A stretch of DNA of 7,593 nucleotides. It comes from a bacterium. GTDB lineage: Bacteria; Bacteroidota; Bacteroidia; Cytophagales; Thermonemataceae. The DNA lies in NCBI GenBank assembly GCA_025362415.1, contig JANYGM010000337.1, positions 1 through 7,593 on the forward strand. Direction: 5' to 3'. Positions 1 through 5,879 of the stretch are shown here, in pieces. The notes under the pieces are model-generated. The model saw nothing but the letters and a program-made list of their open reading frames with translations. It made no database searches and had not been told where the DNA came from. Every line of letters begins with the position of its first letter. Position 1 is the stretch's first letter. The position numbers were made by a program, and so were the translations under genes.

Positions 1-68
1 TTTTTTGTTATCAAAAATTAAAAACATAAATTGCACCAAATTCTAACTTATTAACTAAGACGGATTGT

Positions 69-103
69 ACTCACAATTCATAACTCACAACTCACAACTA
101 TTC
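69..103. repeat. 7-base tandem repeats (ACTCACA family) upstream of the TerC gene
   Basis: Five consecutive 7-base units fill the leader: ACTCACA, ATTCATA, ACTCACA, ACTCACA, ACTATTC, ending five bases before the ATG at 109. The + strand of the array contains no G. Only this start-proximal half of the pattern is visible; no complementary G-rich array lies in bases 1-60. The string ATTGTACT just before it (64-71) recurs at 5088-5095 inside the element downstream of the ABC ATPase gene, which suggests the same repeat family. Bases 1-60 hold an A/T-only foldback (2-17, TTTTTG/CAAAAA) that could be the end of an upstream terminator, but nothing firm. Confidence 0.75.
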
Positions 104-108
104 TGCTT

Positions 109-987
109 ATGGAACATCTTGAAATCTTTTTTTCTCACATATTTACGGCACAAGCACTTATAAGCCTTGTTTCCCTGACACTTATGGAAGTGGTTTTGGG
201 CGTAGATAACATTGTTTTTATCTCTATTCTCTCCTCAAAACTACCTGAAAAAGACCGCAAACGTGCTACTAATGTAGGACTTATTATTGCTATTATTCCT
301 CGTGTATTGCTTCTTTTTGTAATTGGTTTTATTGTAAGCCTTGTTGATCCTATTTTTGGAGCAAACACTTTGCCAAGTTGGATACATAATCCTAGTTGGA
401 GGGGGCTTATTTTGATGTTGGGTGGTATTTTCCTAGTGTATAAAAGCGTTACAGAAATACACCACAAGTTAGAAGGTGCAGAAGAATCAGTTGGTGGAAA
501 GGCTAAAGTAGAGTCGTTTTTGGCTGTAATTGTGCAAATAGCACTTTTAAATATTGTATTCTCTTTTGATTCTATTTTGACTGCTGTTGGTATGATAGAT
601 GCAAGCAAAGAAGGCAGTGTTACTATTATGATTACATCAGTGGTAATTTCTATGGGTATTATGATTATTTTTGCCAATAAAGTTAATGCTTTTGTAGTCA
701 AACATCCTACTGTAAAAATGCTTGCCTTGTCCTTTTTATTGATGATAGGTACTATTTTGATTATGGAAGGCTTTGATAAAGAAGTGCCAAAAGAGTACGT
801 TTATGTTTCTATGGGTTTTGCTTTGGTGGTAGAAGTGCTTAACCTTAATATGAAAAAACGTGCTGAAGCATTGCGTTTACGTCAGCGTTTTGTTGAATCA
901 AAAGATGATTTGGGCGCAAATGGCGCAGAAGCAGGCACTCGCCAAACCAATGATGCTACTTTCCGTACTGGTAGAGAAATTATCTAA
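109..987 (+). CDS. TerC-family integral membrane protein (probable metal ion exporter)
   Basis: This 292-residue protein has the TerC (Alx/YkoY/YceF) fold: about seven hydrophobic segments at roughly 14-40, 55-80, 98-112, 137-160, 168-190, 203-220 and 230-248, then a hydrophilic tail of about 44 residues. The diagnostic acidic membrane motifs are visible: MEVVLGVDNIVF (E27, D33, N34) in the first helix and FSFDSILTAVGM (D154) in the fourth. Together they give the pseudo-symmetric pair of carboxylates expected of the family. Known members act in the cytoplasmic membrane; bacterial relatives export Mn2+ and influence metal loading of secreted enzymes, while the historical tellurite-resistance label comes from plasmid clusters. 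No ter-cluster genes lie nearby, so metal homeostasis is the better inference. The start at 109 follows the heptad leader directly and leaves a natural N-terminus. No Mn2+ riboswitch is evident upstream. Family assignment is strong; the substrate is inferred. Confidence 0.93.
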   Translation: MEHLEIFFSHIFTAQALISLVSLTLMEVVLGVDNIVFISILSSKLPEKDRKRATNVGLIIAIIPRVLLLFVIGFIVSLVDPIFGANTLPSWIHNPSWRGLILMLGGIFLVYKSVTEIHHKLEGAEESVGGKAKVESFLAVIVQIALLNIVFSFDSILTAVGMIDASKEGSVTIMITSVVISMGIMIIFANKVNAFVVKHPTVKMLALSFLLMIGTILIMEGFDKEVPKEYVYVSMGFALVVEVLNLNMKKRAEALRLRQRFVESKDDLGANGAEAGTRQTNDATFRTGREII

Positions 988-1124
988 ATAATTGTGAATT
1001 AGAAATTAGAAATTAGGAATGAAATACATTTTATTGTCGTTATTTTTCGTCAAATATGTTCTAATTTAAAATTTCTAATTCAAATGTATTATAATTCACA
1101 ATTCCTAATTCACAATTCCTAATT
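988..1124. repeat. Foldback element of 7-base repeats between the TerC gene and the membrane protein gene
   Basis: The left arm starts three bases after the TerC stop with AATTGTG, AATTAGA, AATTAGA, AATTAGG (990-1017). The right arm is AATTCAC, AATTCCT, AATTCAC, AATTCCT (1093-1120), a 14-base unit repeated twice, then AATTA and an A-run up to the next ATG. The arms are inverted: 990-1002 (AATTGTGAATTAG) is perfectly complementary to 1105-1117. Inside them AATACATT (1023-1030) faces its exact complement AATGTATT (1083-1090). The centre contains TTGTCGTTATTTTTCGTC (1034-1051), which resembles the minus strand of the element at 4193-4320. As RNA it would fold into a long imperfect hairpin and could act as a terminator or an intercistronic stabiliser, but it lacks a GC-rich stem with a clean U-tract. 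Confidence 0.85.
1081..1088 (-). promoter_or_regulatory. Minus-strand TAnnTTTG -7-like match inside the foldback element
   Basis: On the minus strand these bases read TACATTTG, an exact match to the Bacteroidetes -7 consensus TAnnTTTG. A TTG triplet lies 24 bases upstream, just beyond the usual spacing of roughly 17-23, supplied by a heptad unit. Transcription would run antisense into the 3' end of the TerC gene. The match is short and the region AT-rich, so it may be chance. Confidence 0.2.
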
Positions 1125-1131
1125 AAAAAAA

Positions 1132-2289
1132 ATGTTTTATTTCTGGAAAAACTGGCACAAAGATTATAGAAACCTTTTTTCTGTTTTCTTTGGGCTTTTT
1201 ATTATACTCGTTGTTGCTTTTATTTTTGTAGAATGGCAAGGAGATAGTTTTGCTATCAAATGGGAGCTACAAACCGTTTATGATAGTCAGCCGAATACTA
1301 TTAGCACGTTTCAAAAAGGGATTTTCCCACTTACATTGGAAGTTGATAATTATTTTATCCAAAATAAATACATTGGTGCAGACCTCAAACTAAATCCTGT
1401 TTTTGCAGATATTTATGCGGTTGTTTTATTGGTATTTTTGTCTATCTTTTTGGCAATTATTACACAAATGAAAAAATGGTTTTTCTATGGATTTTTTGCA
1501 CTTTTTACGGTTTTCTTGGTGAGTTTGAGGCTGGATATTTTGGTGCTTTTTGGCAATGAAACAATGCTTTATACTGCTGCAATAGTAATTTTGTATCTTG
1601 TATTGTCTTATTATTTCTTTGCTATCAACAAAAATATTTCATTCATAAAAAGGTTATTAGCCTTTTTTTTGATGAATATTCTAACAATTTTCTTCATTTA
1701 TCAAGGCACAAATTTACAACAACCTGTAATGTTTCTTGTAAATTATGCGTTGGCAGTTCCTATAATGCTTTCTGTGGCATTTATAGTGCTTGTTTGTACT
1801 GAAATACCACATTTCGTACTTTTCTTATTGAATAATGCCATAGAAAAAAAGACCAATCTAAGACATTTTTTCCTTTTGTCTATTATTTATCTAATAAATT
1901 TAGTGCTTTTGTACCTCAAAAATGCCAAAATTTGGGAATTAGATATTATTTATTTTGAAGATTTTTATATCCTTGTCATTTCTGCGGTTTTGGGGCTTTG
2001 GGGCATCAGTAAAAATCCTACTTTTGAAAAAATATTGCCTTTTAATCCTTTGGGGGCAGTTTTGTATGTTGTTTTGGGTGGACTTACATTTGCTACTTTG
2101 AGCTATGTTTATGCAAGTGCAAGTAGTTCTTTGATAGATTTTTTTAAAGATATTATTGTTTATACGCATTTGGCGTTTGGTTTGGTGTTTTTGGTAGGAA
2201 CAATGCTCAATTACCGTACACGCCAGCCTGCTGGTAAGTCTGTGTATGAAGATTTTTATGAAGATGAAGATACAAAATTTTTTGCCTAA
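1132..2289 (+). CDS. Polytopic membrane protein of unknown function
   Basis: I do not recognise this 385-residue protein. It is strongly hydrophobic, with about ten predicted membrane segments near residues 14-33, 93-111, 116-133, 143-163, 173-190, 199-232 (long, perhaps two), 244-262, 275-292, 307-326 and 343-360. A hydrophilic stretch of about 58 residues (34-91) between the first two segments probably forms a small extracytoplasmic domain. The C-terminus is short, polar and acidic (YEDFYEDEDTKFFA). No catalytic motif, glycosyltransferase signature or transporter signature is apparent. The start follows an A-run typical of leaders here and gives a basic N-terminus (KNWHKDYR). The last 44 bases overlap the start of the TPR-like gene in another reading frame, so the two are probably co-translated and may form an envelope complex. 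Coding status is supported by length, periodic hydrophobicity and position; function is unknown. Confidence 0.88.
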   Translation: MFYFWKNWHKDYRNLFSVFFGLFIILVVAFIFVEWQGDSFAIKWELQTVYDSQPNTISTFQKGIFPLTLEVDNYFIQNKYIGADLKLNPVFADIYAVVLLVFLSIFLAIITQMKKWFFYGFFALFTVFLVSLRLDILVLFGNETMLYTAAIVILYLVLSYYFFAINKNISFIKRLLAFFLMNILTIFFIYQGTNLQQPVMFLVNYALAVPIMLSVAFIVLVCTEIPHFVLFLLNNAIEKKTNLRHFFLLSIIYLINLVLLYLKNAKIWELDIIYFEDFYILVISAVLGLWGISKNPTFEKILPFNPLGAVLYVVLGGLTFATLSYVYASASSSLIDFFKDIIVYTHLAFGLVFLVGTMLNYRTRQPAGKSVYEDFYEDEDTKFFA

Positions 2290-4204
2290 CTACATTGCTC
2301 GTGGTATTTCGTTTTTGATTGTTACGGCAATGCTTATGAAAGTGAGTTCTTTCCCTATAAAACAAGGTTTTTCTGGTTATTTTAATGGTATTGGTGATGG
2401 TTATTCTGTGAACAATCAGCCTGTTTTGGCAGATATTTTTTATGGAAAAGCCCTTGATTTGGATTATTATAGCCCTCGTACACAATACACGCTAGCGACT
2501 TTGGCAAAATCAAAAAACGAATATAGCACAGAGATTGCCCGTTTGGAAGATGCTAGTTTGCGCAAAGATATTCCACAAACATATACTCGTGTGAGTGAAA
2601 ACTTTGAGAATTTGCAAAATGATGGCATTATTCAGGCAATACAAATACTCAAAGAAGGTGCAACCAGCAATCCAAAAAGCAAAGAATTAGCTAATAATTT
2701 AGCTCTTTTGTACGGAAAATTAGGCATTTCTGATTCTGTTATTTTTTATTTAGAGAAAGCAAAGAAAAATGGCGTTCCAAAAGATGAAATTAGCACAAAT
2801 TTTTTGAGCTTTTTGGTCAAAAATCAGCAAAATCAAAACTTTGATAATGTTATCAAAAACTTTGAAAAAACGGATAATCTAACTGTCCTCACTAATCAGT
2901 TTGCCGTAAGAAACCTTTATCAAAAACCTTTTCCCAATACATTACGTAAAGATTTGTTGCCATTTTTGGAACAAAAAGATGTTAAAAATATTGGTTTACT
3001 GACTACACCCACTTGGGCATATTTGAGCAATTATACCTTTAATCAGCTTAATTCTGATGATACAACCTCTATTGATGCTATCAATTTTTATCAAAAAAGT
3101 GAGAAAAACAGGTATGAATTAGGAGAAAATTTGGCATTTGCAAAGGCTTGCTGGTATTACTATCACGGAGATTTATCTCGTGGCATTGATTTGGTGGAAG
3201 GCATCAAAAGCCGTTCTCCAATGTTTTATAACTATGTTTTGGGTTTGTGGTTTTTTGAAAATAATCAAAATGAAAAAGCAATTACCTACTTTAAAGATGC
3301 TAATTTTAACCAGCCAATCCCCAATATAAATGCTTGTTATGCGCTTAGTTTAGCTTTTGCAGAGCAAAATGATTTTTTTAAGGCTGATAGCACCGCAAAA
3401 TTTGTGGCAACGCACCCAAAAACACCTGAATATTTGCGCAAACAAGCTAATAAAATGCACAATATTTTTACTAAAAATGTTGCTACAGCTACAACTGATG
3501 ATGAAAAGCTGATGCTTATTCATTACAAACAGTTCAAAAATGAAGAGGAATTAGAAAAACTGATAAACACCATTTCTGATAAATCTTTGCAAACGTGGGC
3601 GCAAGTTTACCAAATGAAATATTTTGTAAGTAAAAATAATGCTGAAAACATAGAAAAATCATTAAAAATCTATCAAAATATAGATAAAACCATCAAAATA
3701 GCAGATTTTATCCAGTCTGAAATGAATATCGTTTATTTGAAAACGCTTCTTAGCAAAAAAGATTATACAAATATTTTGGCAGTAGTTGATAAAATGATTT
3801 TTACCAAATCACAAGAAAGCTATCATGCTTATTATAAAGCAGTTGCATTAGATTTTTCTGATAATAAAGATTTGCAAAATATCTCAAATCTATACAAAAA
3901 AGCTACTTTTAGTTTGCTTTTTGAGGAAGATTTGGCTGTTTATGCAGGGAATTTCTTTCAACAAAAAATGAAAAAAACTGATGTTGCTTATACAATTTTA
4001 TTGAGTGCTTTGCGTTTTAATGAAAAATCAGTCAAAATATTACAGGCTTACGCATTGCAAGCCCTTGAATATAAACTTATTAGTTTTGCAGACACCGCCG
4101 CAAACGACCTCCAAGACTTAATGAAACCTGCTGATTTAGATATATTTATCAAAAAATATAAACTAAAAAGAGATTCTTTACAAAAAGCATTTTCTAGTGA
4201 GTAG
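2246..4204 (+). CDS. TPR-like repeat protein, probably exported or membrane-anchored
   Basis: This 652-residue protein is mostly alpha-helical, with degenerate TPR-like helix pairs. The clearest are around residues 60-105 (ADIFYGKALDLDYYSPRTQY), 126-172 (IIQAIQILKEGA, then NLALLYGKLGISDSVIFYLE), 328-390 (YVLGLWFFENNQNEKAITYF, then ACYALSLAFAEQNDFFKADS) and 500-610. TPR solenoids bind protein partners and have no catalysis of their own. A basic N-terminus followed by a hydrophobic stretch (about 19-33, RGISFLIVTAMLMKV) looks like a weak signal peptide or anchor, which would place the repeats outside the cytoplasmic membrane. The gene begins inside the preceding membrane-protein gene. ATG codons at 2246, 2258 and 2264 are all possible, giving 44, 32 or 26 bases of overlap. 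Starting after the overlap (2330) would remove most of the hydrophobic segment, so an overlapping start is favoured. The stop codon lies within the following repeat: the final Ser-Glu-stop is written by TAGTGAG-type units. Specific function is unknown. Confidence 0.85.
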   Translation: MKIFMKMKIQNFLPNYIARGISFLIVTAMLMKVSSFPIKQGFSGYFNGIGDGYSVNNQPVLADIFYGKALDLDYYSPRTQYTLATLAKSKNEYSTEIARLEDASLRKDIPQTYTRVSENFENLQNDGIIQAIQILKEGATSNPKSKELANNLALLYGKLGISDSVIFYLEKAKKNGVPKDEISTNFLSFLVKNQQNQNFDNVIKNFEKTDNLTVLTNQFAVRNLYQKPFPNTLRKDLLPFLEQKDVKNIGLLTTPTWAYLSNYTFNQLNSDDTTSIDAINFYQKSEKNRYELGENLAFAKACWYYYHGDLSRGIDLVEGIKSRSPMFYNYVLGLWFFENNQNEKAITYFKDANFNQPIPNINACYALSLAFAEQNDFFKADSTAKFVATHPKTPEYLRKQANKMHNIFTKNVATATTDDEKLMLIHYKQFKNEEELEKLINTISDKSLQTWAQVYQMKYFVSKNNAENIEKSLKIYQNIDKTIKIADFIQSEMNIVYLKTLLSKKDYTNILAVVDKMIFTKSQESYHAYYKAVALDFSDNKDLQNISNLYKKATFSLLFEEDLAVYAGNFFQQKMKKTDVAYTILLSALRFNEKSVKILQAYALQALEYKLISFADTAANDLQDLMKPADLDIFIKKYKLKRDSLQKAFSSE

Positions 4205-4320
4205 TGAAATAGTGTGTAGTGAAATAGTGTGTAGTGAAATACATTGTTTGCGACAAATTATTACGACAAAAACACTACACACTACACACTACTCACTACA
4301 CACTACACACTATTTCACTA
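4193..4320. repeat. Foldback element of TAGTGTG/ACACTAC repeats between the TPR-like gene and the ABC ATPase gene
   Basis: The left arm begins within the last codons of the TPR-like gene (TAGTGAG at 4195) and continues as a 15-base unit, TAGTGAAATAGTGTG, repeated 2.5 times (4202-4239). The right arm is six heptads of the ACACTAC type (4272-4313) plus TTCACTA. The 20 bases at 4301-4320 are the perfect reverse complement of 4202-4221, and again of 4217-4236, so alternative registers of a strong hairpin are possible. Between the arms lie AATACATT (4238-4245) and a core at 4247-4269 whose minus strand resembles the core of the element at 988-1124. An A-run joins the right arm to the ATG at 4327. 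Short ORFs reading through this array are repeat translations (His-Tyr-Thr-Leu strings), not genes. Confidence 0.9.
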
Positions 4321-4326
4321 AAAAAA

Positions 4327-5058
4327 ATGGCAGAGCAAATCATAATGAAAACGGAAAATATCAACCGCACCTACATAATGGGTAGTGAGGTGATAGAAGC
4401 ACTTAAAAGCGTGAGTATCAGCATCAATAAAGGAGAATATGTTGCTTTTATGGGTCCGTCTGGGTCTGGTAAATCTACGCTTATGAATATTGTAGGCTGT
4501 TTGGATACCCCAACTTCTGGTACGTATATTCTTAATAATCAAAATGTTAGTGATTTGGAAGAAAATGCACTAGCAGAAATCAGAAACAAAGAAATTGGTT
4601 TTGTTTTCCAAACTTTTAACTTGCTTCCCCGTTCTACTTCTTTGGATAATGTGGCTTTGCCGCTTGTTTATGCAGGTTTTGGCAAATCAAAACGTGATGA
4701 AATGGCAATGGAGGCATTGCGTAGTGTTGGTTTGGATAATAGAGCAAACCACAAACCCAACGAACTTTCTGGTGGGCAACGCCAACGTGTGGCTATTGCT
4801 CGTGCTTTGGTGAACAATCCTAGTATTATTTTAGCTGATGAGCCAACAGGAAATTTGGACACCAAAACCTCTTACGAAATTATGGATTTGTTTGATAAAT
4901 TGCACAAAAAAGGCAATACTATTATTATGGTTACTCACGAGGAAGACATAGCCAAGCACGCCCACCGTATTGTGCGCCTGCGTGATGGACTTGTGGAGTC
5001 AGACACTATCAACGAAAACCCTACAAAAGTGATTATTGAGCCTATTTTAGCAGAATAG
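4327..5058 (+). CDS. ABC transporter ATP-binding protein, MacB/LolD/FtsE class
   Basis: From the ATG at 4327 the protein has 243 residues, the normal size for a stand-alone ABC ATPase. All motifs are intact: Walker A GPSGSGKST (43-51), Q-loop FQTFNLLP (Q95), signature LSGGQRQRVAIARAL (147-161), Walker B IILADEP (167-173, catalytic E172), D-loop GNLD (175-178) and H-loop VTHE (H204). The N-terminal pattern INRTYIMGSEVIEALKSVS and the ADEPTGNLD string are typical of the ATPases that power MacB-type and LolCDE-type permeases, which handle lipoproteins, peptides or envelope substrates by transmembrane force transfer rather than classical import. No permease gene is adjacent, so the partner must be encoded elsewhere and the substrate cannot be named. 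An in-frame ATG at 4234 would add 31 residues translated from the heptad array and is rejected. ATG 4345 (MKTENINRTY) is a credible alternative start. Confidence 0.94.
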   Translation: MAEQIIMKTENINRTYIMGSEVIEALKSVSISINKGEYVAFMGPSGSGKSTLMNIVGCLDTPTSGTYILNNQNVSDLEENALAEIRNKEIGFVFQTFNLLPRSTSLDNVALPLVYAGFGKSKRDEMAMEALRSVGLDNRANHKPNELSGGQRQRVAIARALVNNPSIILADEPTGNLDTKTSYEIMDLFDKLHKKGNTIIMVTHEEDIAKHAHRIVRLRDGLVESDTINENPTKVIIEPILAE

Positions 5059-5153
5059 TTGTGAGTTGTGAGTTATGAGTTAAATACATTGTACTTTGTA
5101 TTTTTAATTCACAATTCACAATTCACAATTCACAATTCACAATTCACAATTCA
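5059..5153. repeat. Foldback element with six exact AATTCAC repeats, between the ABC ATPase gene and pcm
   Basis: Directly after the stop codon come TTGTGAG, TTGTGAG, TTATGAG (5059-5079), then AATACATT (5083-5090). The right side is the most regular array of the window: six exact, uninterrupted AATTCAC units (5106-5147) plus a partial seventh. The arms pair as TTGTGAGTT with AATTCACAA through one G-T wobble per heptad, and AATACA (5083-5088) pairs with TGTATT (5097-5102) around an 8-base loop at the apex. As RNA this would be a long, mostly A-U hairpin. An exact array of this kind is expected to vary in copy number by slippage. Confidence 0.88.
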
Positions 5154-5165
5154 ACAACTGATTTT

Positions 5166-5879
5166 ATGATTATTACCAATACAAAAACTTACGAAGATAC
5201 TTACAAACACAAAGGACTGCGTATTCAGTTGGTTTCACAGTTGAGAGATAGAGGCATTACAGATGAAAAAATACTTGGTGCTATTAGTTTTATTCCTCGT
5301 CATTGGTTTTTGGATAATGCCTTCACAGAACACGCCTATCAAGATAAGGCTTTTGATATTGGACAAGAACAGACTATTTCACAACCTTATATGGTTGCCC
5401 TCCAAACACAATTACTTAGTGTCAAACCTAAACAAAAAATACTAGAAATAGGTACTGGTTCTGCTTATCAGGCAGTTATGCTTGCTTATATGGGTGCAGA
5501 AGTTTATTCTGTTGAAATTGACCCAGTTTTGCACGAAAGTGCAAAAAATATGCTTAAAGTTTTAGATGATAAATTACACAAAGGAACTTCTTTTTTTCAG
5601 AAAAATATAAAATTATTTTTAGCTGACGGCACGCAAGGATTACCTGATTTTGCACCTTTTGATGGTATTTTGGTAACAGCAGGCGCACCAGAAATGCCAG
5701 AACCTTATTTGATGCAAGTGCTTAAAGGTGGGAGTATCATTATTCCTATTGGAACGGCAAAAAAACAAAAAATCAACCGTTTTACTCGTGTGGATACAAA
5801 CGAATTTGTGAGAGAACAACTAGAAGATTGTAGTTTTGTACCACTTTTGGGAGAAAATGGCTGGGGAAAAACGAAATAA
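5166..5879 (+). CDS. pcm: Protein-L-isoaspartate O-methyltransferase
   Basis: This cytoplasmic repair enzyme uses S-adenosylmethionine to methylate the free carboxyl of isoaspartyl (and D-aspartyl) residues in aged proteins, starting their return to normal aspartate. The 237 residues contain the family landmarks in order: FIPRHWFLD (42-50), substrate-side GQEQTISQPYMVA (66-78), SAM-binding motif I KILEIGTGSAYQA (91-103), acidic VEIDP (116-120), motif II-type FDGILVTAGAPEMPEP (165-180), post-motif LKGGSIIIPIG (186-196) and the C-terminal FVPLLGENGW (224-233). Motif I has Ala100 where many members have Gly (GTGSGYQ), a conservative change. Length is slightly above the roughly 210-220 residues usual in bacteria, because of about 10-15 extra N-terminal residues and an insertion near 133-145. 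The start is the first in-frame ATG after the repeat leader. The TAA stop supplies the first bases of the next heptad array. Confidence 0.96.
   Translation: MIITNTKTYEDTYKHKGLRIQLVSQLRDRGITDEKILGAISFIPRHWFLDNAFTEHAYQDKAFDIGQEQTISQPYMVALQTQLLSVKPKQKILEIGTGSAYQAVMLAYMGAEVYSVEIDPVLHESAKNMLKVLDDKLHKGTSFFQKNIKLFLADGTQGLPDFAPFDGILVTAGAPEMPEPYLMQVLKGGSIIIPIGTAKKQKINRFTRVDTNEFVREQLEDCSFVPLLGENGWGKTK

Noticed and set aside
1..108. Mn2+-sensing (yybP-ykoY) riboswitch upstream of the TerC-family gene
   Set aside because: The leader is short, A/T-rich and filled by heptads; the G/C-containing conserved loops of that riboswitch are not visible.
135..701. Long open frame of 188 codons on the minus strand
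   Set aside because: It lies entirely inside the strongly conserved TerC gene; its composition is what the antisense of a hydrophobic protein gives.
2200..2300. Sequencing frameshift splitting one fused membrane-TPR protein
   Set aside because: The overlap offers several ATG starts followed by a plausible basic and hydrophobic N-terminus, and the upstream protein ends with a natural polar tail, so two overlapping genes explain it better. Homologue comparison could reopen this.
1939..2485. Minus-strand open frames of 76 and 92 codons around the membrane protein/TPR-like junction
   Set aside because: Both are antisense to well-supported genes, with Lys/Asn/Ile-rich composition and no recognisable motif.
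4234..4326. In-frame ATG at 4234 that would extend the ABC ATPase by 31 residues
   Set aside because: The extension is a translation of the heptad array (repeated His-Tyr-Thr-Leu), ABC ATPases of this class start near the residues after 4327, and the A-run before 4327 matches the leader of the gene at 1132.
4197..4385. Short ORF of 62 codons across the repeat and into the ABC ATPase gene
   Set aside because: It is repeat-derived low-complexity peptide in a different frame from the conserved ATPase and has no family features.
4595..4865. Alternative-frame ORFs on both strands within the ABC ATPase gene
   Set aside because: They overlap the conserved signature and Walker B region and are shadows of that coding sequence.
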